DNA of 23,691 nucleotides from positions 1 to 23,691 of the forward strand of contig CAJVPP010000997.1 in assembly GCA_910592005.1 (NCBI GenBank), given 5' to 3'. Positions 1-9,500 of this stretch are shown here, in pieces. Every line of letters begins with the position of its first letter. Position 1 is the stretch's first letter. The notes under the pieces are model-generated. The model ran no database searches and was not told the origin of the DNA. It saw only the letters and a list, made by a program, of their open reading frames with translations. The position numbers were made by a program, and so were the translations under genes. Source of the DNA: Funneliformis mosseae (lineage: Eukaryota > Glomeromycota > Glomeromycetes > Glomerales > Glomeraceae).

Positions 1-1566
1 GCATTATATTTATAAATAAATAAACTAGTATTTTTGAAAAAAAGATATAAAACTTTGCAATTATATTAAAAAATTTCTTTTAGAAGAAGTTAAATAGAAA
101 AACAAGCTTTAAAATTTTTGTATTAAAAAAAATTAATGAAATAGATTATGTAATAAATTATTTAAAATTAAAATAAAGATTTAATGATATCTTTTAGGTT
201 TTCTAATATGATATAATTAATAGTAAAGGTCTGAAGTTTATTGCAATATTTTTTCTTCTCATATAATTCTCATATAATAATAACTAATTTTATATTATAA
301 CTAGAAGTATATGAAAATGAAAACCTAATATGATTTTGCAATATAAAGTTCAATATGCTTATCAAAAATGAGTTTTAAGAAATTAATTTGGATTATATTT
401 TAGATTATAATTGCATTTAAAGATCTATGTTTACTTTTGAAGATAAAAGTTATTAATTGATACAAAGGCATAGCATAGAGATGCAAATACAAATTTACAA
501 GTTTTAAATATGATATTAGGTAATATGCAAGTGAGAATACTAATTATAAAAAACGTAAGAGAGAATAAAATGAAACTTAAAGAAATAATTATTGAGAAGC
601 CTTGAATTTGATTAACAATAGGTATTGGAAGTTTTTTGATATCAAATCAGAACCTTTTATAAAAATGCCTCAATATTTGTAAGGAATTATTTCAAAAATA
701 GAAATTATGATATGATGAACGCTCACACCTTTAAATGGTCTTTGAATGACGATGATTTGTTAAAAAAAGGTTGCAAGGGAAAAGGATTTTTAAGCAAAAA
801 AAAAACAACTTTTTAATTGAGAGATACTTTAATTAACGATTTGATGATTTTGATTTATACATTTTGATGAAAAATAACATTTTATGTAGTTCAAAGATAA
901 ATTTAATTTCGGGAAAAGCTTCCGGTCAAGGGTTATTAAAAGATTGTTATTTCAAAACTTTTATTAAAGAATTCATCTCGAAATATAATGTCTAAACAAT
1001 AAGATATTTGGATGCATAGTTTATATTCGCTTAATCTTTTAAACAAAGTGTGATATTTCTCTTTTTTTTTTTTATTCTTTCTAATAAAAAACATTTACAT
1101 ATTTGTTTAATTGACAAATTAAAATTAAAGTTATACAGATAACCAAAATCAATATTTATATCAAACTTTCGTGTAATGTAGTATCAAAATAGGGTTTAAC
1201 ATTTATTTTCTAGAAATGGGTAACTTTTGGTAAATTATTGCATTTACTGCGTCAAGAATAAAAGGAAAATTTCCATTGATTTGATCGCCTATTTTTTTGA
1301 CATGTTAAACACTGAAGACTCTAAGCCTTAATAATCCCGACAATGCCCGTGAACGGGTTGTTTTTTAAATCATTTAATCCCATGATCAAGCTAACCCAAA
1401 AGAAATGTTCGGGTATGATCGTTTTATGTAATAATTACCGTATATACTCTTTATTTACTAGTCCAGATGTGTCAGCTGTGAGAAAATAATAAATTTATGA
1501 ACATAAATAAATAACTCCTTTTTCACTTCATTTTCCAAAGTAACAAAAAAATAAAATAAAAAAAAT
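1..1566. other. A+T-rich noncoding stretch upstream of the methyltransferase gene
   Basis: No convincing gene is visible. The sequence is A+T-rich, with scattered short open stretches such as a roughly 35-codon one near 710-815 beginning MMNAHTFKWSLNDDD, too short to call. A small GC-containing hairpin (CCCGT/ACGGG) lies near 1346-1357. The last 80 bases before 1567 are A-rich, as is common just before start codons in this kind of genome, and presumably hold the 5' untranslated region. Confidence 0.6.
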
Positions 1567-2850
1567 ATGAATATATTAAGTGATTCAATTGCAGCTTTAT
1601 CACCGGATGAACTGAACGCGGAACACAAAGTTCTCGCCGAATTCGCGAATTTAACAAATTCTCAAGTATATGAACATATATTTAGTCAACGAATGATGTT
1701 GCCAAAACGAAATGTCGAAAGCCTTCATTCTGCATCCGATATATTAGGGACAGATTCGTGTGAACTTATACTTCCAACCCTTCACGAAGCTTTGCAAACC
1801 GAATTATTTCATACAGCGGATTCACCCGAGTTTCATCTGTTGGATATCGGGGCGAGCGCTGGTGAAATCATCGATTGGTGTCTTGCCAAAGAACTTGAAA
1901 AGAATATTCAATTAAATAGACAAAATATTATACACGTAGTCGAACCAAATTCCATGTTATTAAAAGCTTATCAACAAAAGATATGCGAGTTCCCTCATCT
2001 GAACCAAGGAATTGTCTATAACGGAAGGGTACAAGATTACTTTGTTGACCACCAAATTGGTGATTTTGAGACGCCTTTGCCCCTTACTCCCTTGGACTTT
2101 ATTAATGGTCTACATGTGATTAATTACCTGTAATTTTTTATTTAAGGATCTTCATTTTGTTTTTTCTTGAAAAGGAAAATTTATTTAAATATTAACACTG
2201 AACACAACCTTTTTTTTTTTTTTTTTTCGGTAAATTTCCCCAATAATAGGGTCGATATAAATTCTCCAAGTATCGATCCATCAAACGACATCATTTCCTT
2301 TTCAAAATTTCTCTATTCACTTTTGAAGCCAGGTGGTACGATTTACTTCGCACATTACAATATACTGGGTTCTCTTAGCTTTGATGATAAAGAAATATTT
2401 CAAAAGGCTCAACAAATAATTTCTTCAAGAAATTCTTTATTATTTGAAGGAGAAATTATTGATCACCTTCACTCTTTAGAATTGAATGAATTTGAAGTAG
2501 ATGATGATAGTGATGATGCAACATCGTTCGAAATTCACAAACGTAAAGTTAAAACCATACCAACATTTAATTCATATAGTTTACCCAGTTCATTTTACGC
2601 AAGATCTTTAGCCGATATGGCCGTCCTCTTATTGGCTGGTCAATTAACCGATGTTAACGAAGGAAGGTTTGATACTAAATTGTTGGATGATGTCTTGCGG
2701 CAAGTTAAAGAAGCCGCTTTGACTCCCGTCGGAATGAATGAAAAGAAAAGATTTGGGCTGACGAGATGTTTGAGGGGAGGTGAAATGGTTTGGAAGGTTG
2801 ACTTTCCATTAATTATTAGCATAATTCGGAAGGAAAAGGTTCACGTGTGA
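1567..2850 (+). CDS. SAM-dependent methyltransferase (class I fold), two exons
   Basis: The model is exon 1 1567-2129 and exon 2 2250-2850, with an intron at 2130-2249 (gtaatt...aatag, containing a long T-run). The join is in phase 2 and gives 387 residues. Seen directly: motif I LLDIGASAGE at residues 91-100, an acidic end of strand 2 in HVVEPN (about 123-128), the DFINGLHVINYL segment at the post-II/motif IV position, and LKPGG at 213-217, the usual turn before strand 5. These are standard class I SAM methyltransferase landmarks. The intron cuts just after motif IV, and removing it restores the fold, which supports the join. Roughly residues 255-387 carry an acidic linker (EVDDDSDD) and a C-terminal region I do not recognise. 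Substrate is unknown; a small molecule is plausible by resemblance to histamine-methyltransferase-like proteins, but that is a guess. AATAAA at 2975-2980 could serve as the polyadenylation signal. Confidence 0.82.
2130..2249 (+). other. Intron of the methyltransferase gene
   Basis: The ends are gtaatt and aatag. Without removal the frame stops at TAA 2131-2133. With removal, CT plus G makes Leu188 and the reading continues VDINSPS. An 18-nt T-run lies about 20 bases before the acceptor. Confidence 0.75.
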
Positions 2851-2991
2851 AAAGTGTTGATTTGGTCCAACATTTTGTTCATTGAAAGTTTTATTTAAAT
2901 ATAAACAATCTTTACTATCAAAACTTTTTTTTTTTTGTTAATTTATTTCCTAAAAAATATTTTATCACCGTTTAAATAAAGAATAAAAAAG

Positions 2992-2998
2992 AAAAAAA
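2992..2998 (-). terminator. Probable RNA polymerase III terminator of tRNA-Arg
   Basis: On the - strand, a run of seven Ts starts about 30 bases after the tRNA 3' end, followed by another T6 at 2985-2990. T-runs of four or more are the usual Pol III stop signal. Confidence 0.6.
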
Positions 2999-3027
2999 TT
3001 GTGCAATATCTTAATTGACATAAGTTT

Positions 3028-3100
3028 CGCCCCAACTAGGACTCGAACCTAGAACCTCCGCCTTAGGAGGGCGACGCCATATCCATTAGGCTATTGGGGC
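3028..3100 (-). tRNA. tRNA-Arg, anticodon CCT (reads AGG)
   Basis: The - strand folds as a full cloverleaf. The acceptor stem is GCCCCAA/TTGGGGC with discriminator G at 3028, and the D arm contains AGCCTAATGGATA. The anticodon stem is TCGCC/GGCGG around the loop CTCCTAA, placing CCT at positions 34-36. The T arm is CTAGG-TTCGAGT-CCTAG. There is no intron and CCA is not encoded, as expected for a nuclear gene. The T arm supplies a good internal B box (GGTTCGAGTCC). The gene sits between the 3' end of the methyltransferase gene and the hexokinase promoter region and is independently transcribed by Pol III. Confidence 0.96.
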
Positions 3101-3989
3101 TATTCATGTTGCTGTTGTGTTCAATAAATATAATATAAGAATTCTTATTCAAATGCGGTCCTCCGTGAGAGGATAATTCACTCTTGATCCGCCTTATGCA
3201 ACGCAGAATAAGCTATCTTTAATTATACGACAATGCGTGATTTGAGATTACATAAAAAACATTGGATTTATATAGAAATGGGATACGCGTGGAGAAAGTT
3301 GCTCTACCGATGAAATGCATGGCGTTAGAACTAAATACGCCCAAGCCTCCACCTCAAAAAATGATGGTATTCTATTATTTATGTACGATGACGAATTTAT
3401 GATCTTATCACCATACTTTGGATGATCCAAGTAAGTAAATATGGGTAAGAAAAGGTATCATACAATAAAAAAAACAAGTACATTAATTATTCAAACTGTT
3501 ATGTAAATCCCCACTTTTTTCAATTCATAATACCCAACCCACAAAAAAAAAAGAAGTCCTTTTTTTATCAATGTAGATTTTGCCTATGAGGGATTTTTTT
3601 TTTTTTAAGGGAATTAATTGTATGCGAGTAAAAAGATTTCCTTTTGGGATAAACAATAGTTAATGATTATCATATTATCTTAACTTCATTACACTAAAAT
3701 AGATTGTAACACGAATACTTGAGTTCATCATGTGAAGATCTTTTTGATTGTATACCTTTTTTTTTTTCTCCAACTTTCCGAAGATTCGGGTTTTTTTTTT
3801 TTTTAAGTTATCAAGTTACCAATAAATATTTTTAATTTAAGTTATATATAATATATTTATTCAAGGACGTGCGTGTGCGTGCGTTGCTCAACCTTTTTTT
3901 TTTTAAAATTCAATTGCCTGCCTTTCCTTACATTACAATTACATAAAAAAAATTTTTTTTTGTCTTCTTTAGTAGAAATTATTATAATT
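3101..3989. other. Intergenic region and presumed 5' flank of the hexokinase gene
   Basis: No gene is recognised. The stretch holds several T-runs of 8-12 and a slightly GC-richer block at about 3150-3310. Close to the hexokinase start are a TATA-like string and a G/T-rich run. A 60-codon open frame on the - strand (3248-3430) has no recognisable content and is taken as chance. Confidence 0.5.
3842..3884 (+). promoter_or_regulatory. Candidate core promoter of the hexokinase gene
   Basis: A TATATATAATATATTT string (from 3843) is followed by a G/T-rich tract (GTGCGTGTGCGTGCG), about 110-150 bases before the ATG at 3990, and then by a pyrimidine-rich leader. Position and composition fit a TATA-type promoter, but nothing in the sequence proves the transcription start. 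Confidence 0.3.
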
Positions 3990-5594
3990 ATGGACGAACC
4001 AACGCCAAGTTTAGTTGAATTAGAAAAGCAAACGGCTTTTGGAAAAAGAGAATTAGAGGAAATATTAAATGGTTTTTCACGGTCATTCCGTCACGGTCTT
4101 GATAAAGATGAGAATACAATGATCCCTTCCTTTGTTTGTCGGTTACCAACTGGTACGGAAACTGGTACATATCTTGCCTTAGATTTGGGTGGGACCAATC
4201 TACGCGTGGCAGCTGTTACTTTACTTGGTGATGGAAAAACAGAAATTGAACATAAACAGTATCCTATACCTGAAGAGTTAAAGAACGGTGATGCTGAATC
4301 TTTATTTAATTGGATTGCTGATGGTACTAAAAGTTTGTTGGATCTGCCTGGAGTTAAAGCCAAAATCGCCGATAAAGAATTGTACATGGGCGTAACATTC
4401 AGTTTTCCGATCAAGTAAGTATCGAATTCTCAATCAAACCAAAATCTCTCCTGTGCAAGTGAATCAAGTAAATTTATTATAATCTTTCATTGTTAAAGGC
4501 AAACTAATATAGATAAAGGCAAAGTGATGAAGATGGGCAAGTCATTCAATGTCTCCGGTTTGGTGGATCATGATGTAATTGAACTCTTACGAGATGCTTT
4601 CGATCGTCAGGTAACTATTCTTAATCCTACATGTACAGTATTACTTTTGTTTTTTTAATTATAATAAATTTTCATGTATATTTCTAGGAGATAAAAGTAA
4701 ATATTCCAGCCATTGTTAATGATACAGTTGGAACCCTTGTGGCACATGCATATAAAGATCAAAATACAATTGTGTCGATTATTGTGGGAACGGGAACAAA
4801 TGCGGCATGTATTGTAGAATCTAGAGAGATTAAGAAACATGTGTTTAAACCTAATTTTCCTCAAACCATGATAGTTAATACTGAAATAAGTTTGATGGGT
4901 TCAGACTTTTTAAAAAGAACGAAATATGACAAAATTCTTGATTCACAAAGTTCTTCGCCGGGGTTTCAACCTTTTGAAAAAATGGTTAGCGGACTCTATT
5001 TAGGTGAATTAGTTAGGTTGACTATCGTTGATTACGTTAAAAATTTAAATTTATTTGGAGGAGTGTTACCCGGAGGAATGGAAGTTCCTTATAGTTTCAC
5101 CTCCATTCAAATGTCAAACATTGAAAGGTCAGAAACCACATCAAACTTTTTTTTTATTATATTATAGGATCTTCTATTAACAAATGTGTTATTTTATAAA
5201 TTTTTAACGCAGTGACAAATCTTCTAATCCAGAAAATCTTGTAAAGGTATTAACAGAAGACTTCAAATTACCCAAAGATAGTTTGTCAAATGAGGACATG
5301 CTTAAAGTTAGAGAATTGGTGAAAAGGTATTCGCATAGGTCAGCGCAATTATCGGCAGTGGTTGCCGCATCGTTAATTAAATTTCAATGTGGAGATATTA
5401 AAGAGATTGAAAGAGAGGTTAGAATAGCGGTTGATGGATCAGTTTATCATCATTTTAATAAGTATTCTTTCTGGATGGCCAAGACTCTTAGAGAAATACA
5501 AGACGTCAAGGAAGATAAAAAAGTAAAGTTGGTTGGAATTAAAAATGGTGGTTGTATTGGTGCTGCTATAATAGCGATGTTGTATTCTCATTAG
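3990..5594 (+). CDS. Hexokinase-family protein with an altered ATP-side motif, four exons
   Basis: Exons are 3990-4414, 4499-4610, 4688-5127 and 5213-5594, with introns of 84, 77 and 85 bp. Phases are 2, 0 and 2, and the product is 452 residues, normal for fungal hexokinases. Hexokinases phosphorylate glucose with ATP in the cytosol at the start of glycolysis. Seen: phosphate-1 loop LALDLGGTNLRV (about 62-73), FSFP with Q at 137-143, VNDTVGTL with candidate catalytic Asp191, GTGTNA with Asn217, NTE with Glu245, FEKM with Glu276, and RSAQLSAV near 368. The sugar-contacting Asn190, Asp191, Asn217, Glu245 and Glu276 are therefore kept. Departures from the usual pattern are the T-K-G-F site reading GKSF (Lys156 kept), the E-W/Y-G-A-F-type segment reading EISLMG, and the C-terminal DGSGxGAA-type adenosine motif reading NGGCIGAA (437-444). 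It could be an active paralogue or a glucose-sensing/regulatory one. An upstream in-frame ATG at 3873 would add 39 low-complexity residues. I prefer 3990, where homology-like sequence begins. Confidence 0.92.
4415..4498 (+). other. Hexokinase intron 1
   Basis: Intron from gtaagt to ttaaag, phase 2. Joining gives SFPIKQTNIDKG, which restores the conserved Gln after the FSFP motif. This alignment to the family is what fixes the acceptor at 4498. Confidence 0.85.
4611..4687 (+). other. Hexokinase intron 2
   Basis: Intron from gtaact to ttctag, phase 0. It joins RDAFDRQ to EIKVNIPAIVNDTVGT, running directly into the catalytic-Asp motif. Confidence 0.88.
5128..5212 (+). other. Hexokinase intron 3
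   Basis: Intron from gtcaga to aacgcag, phase 2, with a TTTTTAAC branch-like string near the acceptor. Joining makes MSNIE-S-DKSSNPENL and opens the C-terminal lobe. The donor GTCAGA is weaker than GTAAGT. An earlier AG at 5166-5167 would lead into stops. Confidence 0.75.
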
Positions 5595-5770
5595 GGGGGA
5601 AAAAAAAAGTGAAGATGTGAGAGCGAGGAAGCTATGGAACACATCAGAACAAGGTCAGAACTTAATGTGCAGGTCAGAATGTTATATATTAAGCTTTTCG
5701 GATAACTTTTATTTATTAAATTTTGGTTTGGCTTTATTTTTTTTGTTGTTCCAATTGTTTTAATAATTAA

Positions 5771-7504
5771 TTATAAATCGTCATCGTCAGTATCTAGATC
5801 TAAAAATGGATCATTTTTATATTCAAATTCAATAGGCTCAACTTCATAAGCCACTATAAAAATTAACACCATTAATATTATAATGATTAAAAATAAAGAA
5901 TAAATGTCTGAAATGTAAAAAATACTTGCGATAAATTTTAAATTTCTTTCCAAAATTTCTCTGAGATAAATATCCAAAAAGCAAGGTATGTATTAAAATT
6001 ATAATAGACATCATTCCTAAGACATAATAAAACGTTTTAAAAGTTAATATAATTTATTAACAAAAAAAAAAAAATATATAATAAAATTTAATACCTGTAA
6101 AGAGAGTGAATTGATAAGGAGGTGACCACCGAATTTTATTTGCGAAATCGCATTGTTTTACTGGAGAATTAGGCCCAATATAATTGGTAGGAATAGTACA
6201 TATGGATATCGTTTGGGATATTATTACTATACATAAAGTAAAATTGAGAACGTAAAAGCAAAACATCCTTGATCTAGATTCTTTTTGAACCTATTCCAAA
6301 ATTTTTTTTTTTTTTTTTAGAAAGGTTGCTTTGATAAATAAAAAAAAAACATGAAGTATTCTAAAAATAATTAAAAATAAATATCAACCTACCCCTTTCT
6401 TTATCATTAAGATCATAAGGATAAATAGAGGAATGTAATAAGGTATGATATCGGTAAAGTCTTTGGGAAGATAATCATCTTGATTCCATAAAAGTAATTC
6501 TAACTGGTAAAAAAAAATTATTATCATCCAAGATCCAGTTATCAATATATTTGAATGAACAAAAAAGATTAAAACAATATATTGTGTAAACATTCCTATG
6601 ACAGGATGGGAAAAGAAGAACGAAATACGAATTAGTTTTTAAAAGATCAAAAAAAAATAAAAGAAATAAAGGTGGTGTAAAATGTTTTAAGAAATTTTTA
6701 CGTTCAATGTCTTTACGTGTCGTTAAAGTAAATTCCGGTAACAATTTCCAATATCTTGTGTATCATACATAAACGAATGAATTGAATTAATTGTATTTGT
6801 TTTACATTTTATATTCTTATACATCTGTATCTTTGCGTTTAACCTACCTCTTACACCATAGTAAAACCACGATAAATAAGAACATAATTTGAAAAATACA
6901 TAAAATAATCAAAACAGCAAAATCATGTTTAATTTTTCTCTCTATACTATCATTATTCTTCAATGAAATTCCTAAAAAAAATAAAAAAAAAAAAATTTTT
7001 ATGATTAAAAAAAAAAACAAACATCACCAAACAAACAAAAACAGAACTTACTTTGATAAGAATCAATACAAAAATTATACGAAATATTTTTGGGTTTTTT
7101 TAAGCAATAATCATTTAAGTTATAATCAAACATCAAATTTAAAATAAAAAACAATATGGGAATAGTTGTTAAGATACAAAATAAAATCGCACGTATCAGT
7201 GTTCTCGCTCTAACCTATTGATCCGTACATATATATATATGATAGGATTAGTTTATGAAAGGAAAAAAAGAAACTTCTTCTAAATAGATATCGAGCTTAC
7301 GGTAAATCCGGCAGATAAAATGATGAATGGGATGAGAATAACGATCGGTTCGGAATAATCGATGGTTACGATCGAATTCAAGAATAAAAATATTATATAT
7401 ATGCAAATTATTATCAAAAAGATTTTTTCTAATGTATTATATGAATCTATCCATTCTTTCATTTTAATTCTGATATTTTTCTGATTTTTAATCCTGTTCC
7501 TCAT
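5771..7504 (-). CDS. Polytopic membrane protein, about eight helices, seven exons (unrecognised family)
   Basis: Exons in reading order are 7301-7504, 7052-7214, 6848-6971, 6702-6754, 6393-6595, 6095-6290 and 5771-5958. Each junction has GT/AG and matching phase (0, 1, 2, 1, 0, 1), giving about 376 residues. Hydrophobic helices: two in exon 1 (IFLIIICIYIIFLFL and IVILIPFIILSAGF), one in exon 2 followed by a two-Cys loop, one in exon 3, two in exon 5, one in exon 6 followed by a two-Cys loop, and one in exon 7 before an acidic tail ending DTDDDD. The order 2+1+loop+1 occurs twice with the same flanking phases, suggesting a duplicated tetraspan unit. Uncertain parts: exon 4 could end at 6717 instead of 6702, and the last exon could start at 6016, read another frame and stop at 5844-5846 (371 residues). 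I recognise no family and assign no function. The gene is divergent from the two-helix protein gene at 7692. Confidence 0.6.
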
Positions 7505-7691
7505 CGTTGAAAGATTGAAAATTTGAATTTGAAAACCTGGATCAATTCGTTCTTACCTTAAATGCATGCATATTGTAGATAGTTAATTATTATTTCAAAA
7601 ATCTAATTTAAGTATAGTCATTGTACAATGAATGCATATACAAGATAAATAAAAGTCGTTTGTGACAGATTTGTTCTGAATCAACTCGATC
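7505..7691. promoter_or_regulatory. Shared divergent promoter of the two membrane-protein genes
   Basis: Only 187 bp separate the two start codons, so both promoters must lie here or overlap. The interval contains a perfect 14 bp palindrome, TCATTGTACAATGA (7618-7631), and a 10 bp palindrome, ATGCATGCAT (7562-7571). Both are candidate sites for dimeric regulators. An AAGATAAATAAA string near 7642 could serve as a TATA-like element for the + strand gene. Confidence 0.4.
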
Positions 7692-9462
7692 ATGTTTGTA
7701 TTTGATTCAATTTTTAAAACAAAACGAACCGAACCATTTTGGTTCAAAATTATAAGAGGAACCATTGGTTTAATATTAACGATATTAATCTTATTCTATG
7801 CATTTGCACAATTTACCGAATTCTATCATAAATTTAAAATCCCGGGAGTGCTGATATTTGAAGAAAAAAAATACCATGTTTTTCCCGAAGTAAGATTTTG
7901 TTTAGAAAGGAGACGAATACCTTATCGAGATATGTTGAGCACCCAAACATTAAATCCTATACAATGTGAATGCCAAACACCGAACGAAATATCGACTTGT
8001 TCATGTTATAATTTCCTTCAAGAATCAAGACAATGTCAAGTATATAAGCAAATGGGAATTTCTTATAATACCATGTGGTTTACAATTGATAATATTGATA
8101 CTTCATTTGAAGAAATTACATTTGAAACTTCTGATGAATCAAGTCAAAATTTTACGGTAGCTACATTCCTGACGATTGGTATTAATGAATTTAATTTACA
8201 AGATGATTTGTATATGAAAAATCCCATTAATAGTTCAGTATATCAACTATCGGTTCCAAAGGTTTATCTGACAGGTGGTCAATGGTTGTTATTAGAATAT
8301 TCTTTCACTATATTCAATCCTTATTCGGATTTGTTTTGGAATTTAATCGGTTTGTTTGAATATTCTAAATATCACAACATTTTAAAAATTGATTGGTATG
8401 AAACAAATTTTCCTGATTTGCCACAAAAGAATAAGATCGTTGTTGGAATTAAAGGCAAATCGAATTCAACCAGATATGAACAAGAACATCATCGGTTAAC
8501 AAGTAAGTAATGGAAAGAATGTGAAGTTATTATTATTATTATTATTTTATTTAAATTTCCCATTTTCCTTCTGTACAAAATTGTATCAAGTTGCGGGAAA
8601 TATATCAAGCCTTGGTGGTTTTTATACAGCTTGTGCAGGAATTTTCTTTTATTTATTTGGTAATCCAAAGTTATCTCCTTGGGGTGCGGCTCAAAAAACT
8701 ATCTTTATTTGTTGGCCTTGTAGAAGAAGTTTTCAAAAAAATCTCGCAAATCGTTATGTTTCAAGTGCCGGCATCCCATTTGGTGAAAAGGTCAAACGAA
8801 TGCCTCCAGATTCTTCAATAGAAGAAAGACTTCAAATAATAGAAGTAAGGGACCATGGAAATAGAAATTACAACTTTTTTTTTTTGTTTTTTTTATAAAT
8901 GTGAAAATTTTAAATGATGGTTTGTTAACCTTTTTTTTCTGTTTATTTTTTTGGGGGATATTAATAATAGGTACTGTTACAAGAGTATTATTTAGATACG
9001 TATTATATTGATCAATTGAAATTGGTTAAACGAAAATTTCGAAAGAAACGAAGAGATTATGAAGAGTTAGAACAATTACCTCCTCCTGAAGATGATTTAA
9101 CTTTAAACGAACAAGATTACGAAAACTCTCTCATGGAAAGAAAAAATTTTTCTTTGGTTGATAAATCAAAAGGTAAAGAACGAGTCAATTCCAGATCTCG
9201 TACTTCCTCTTATTACCATCGAAACGGATCCTCGAGTTCACCTTCAATGATTCAAATTATCGAACCTCCTCCTGTTAATGAAAGAGATAATGAAGAAGTG
9301 AATATTAGCGATGATACAATAAGGCAGTTTAAATATTCGAGAAGATCGAGAAATTCTTCGTTAGGTACTAATAACATAAATAGTCCAGCAGCTAGTGGAT
9401 CTATTTCAAAGAGTCCTAGACATAGTGCTAATAGTTTACCTTTATTAAACTTTGATAAATAA
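7692..9462 (+). CDS. Two-helix membrane protein with Cys-containing ectodomain, DEG/ENaC-like layout, three exons
   Basis: Exons are 7692-8502, 8591-8844 and 8971-9462, joined in phases 1 and 0, giving 518 residues. Seen: a short basic N-terminus; helix 1 at about 20-41; an ectodomain of about 230 residues with Cys at 70, 92, 94, 103, 105 and 115 and Asn-glycosylation sites (NFT, NSS, NST); helix 2 at about 275-294 containing SSLGGFYTACAGIFF; then a long cytosolic tail with a basic cluster (KRKFRKKRR), an acidic/proline patch and a Ser/Asn-rich end. In DEG/ENaC channels helix 1 is followed by a tyrosine-containing stretch and an FPxVTxC-type motif, and helix 2 carries a GG...G-x-S-type pore motif. 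Here FPEVRFC (64-70) and the LGG...AGI segment lie at equivalent places. The resemblance is mine, by eye, and the ectodomain is shorter than in animal channels. P2X-like or an unrelated fungal membrane family are alternatives. Gene reality is much surer than the family. Confidence 0.8.
8503..8590 (+). other. Intron 1 of the two-helix protein gene
   Basis: Intron from gtaagt to atcaag, phase 1, 88 bp. It joins RLT to IAGNISSLGG just before helix 2. It contains a TTA/TAT trinucleotide tract at 8527-8547. The acceptor caag lacks a strong pyrimidine tract but is the only AG that preserves the frame. Confidence 0.7.
8845..8970 (+). other. Intron 2 of the two-helix protein gene
   Basis: Intron from gtaagg to aatag, phase 0, 126 bp, with several T-runs. 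Joining gives ERLQIIE followed by VLLQEYYLDTYY, a continuous amphipathic-looking cytosolic segment. Confidence 0.8.
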
Positions 9463-9500
9463 AGCGTTTAAACGAATTTGTGAATTAAAGTCCTATGGGA

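Noticed and set aside
710..815. Short open piece MMNAHTFKWSLNDDD continuing to KGKGFLSKKKTTF
   Set aside because: It is only about 35 codons and bounded by stops. A faint resemblance to a SAM-domain-like fragment could not be supported.
2640..2822. 60-codon open frame on the - strand
   Set aside because: It lies wholly opposite exon 2 of the methyltransferase gene and has no independent coding signal.
3248..3430. 60-codon open frame on the - strand containing SSVEQLSPRVSHFYINP
   Set aside because: It has no recognisable domain, no good upstream context and no splice-linked partner exon; it is short enough to be chance.
3873..3989. Upstream in-frame extension of hexokinase starting MCVRCSTFFF
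   Set aside because: It adds 39 residues encoded by T-runs with no family similarity, whereas MDEPTPSL at 3990 fits the usual start region.
4091..4414. 107-codon antisense frame over hexokinase exon 1
   Set aside because: It is a shadow of a well-supported coding exon; the sense strand carries the family motifs.
6717..6754. Shorter exon 4 of the eight-helix gene, ending before GTAAAG at 6711-6716
   Set aside because: It also keeps phase 1, so it cannot be excluded. I kept the donor at 6701, which retains the RKDIE-R segment; both donors are about equally weak.
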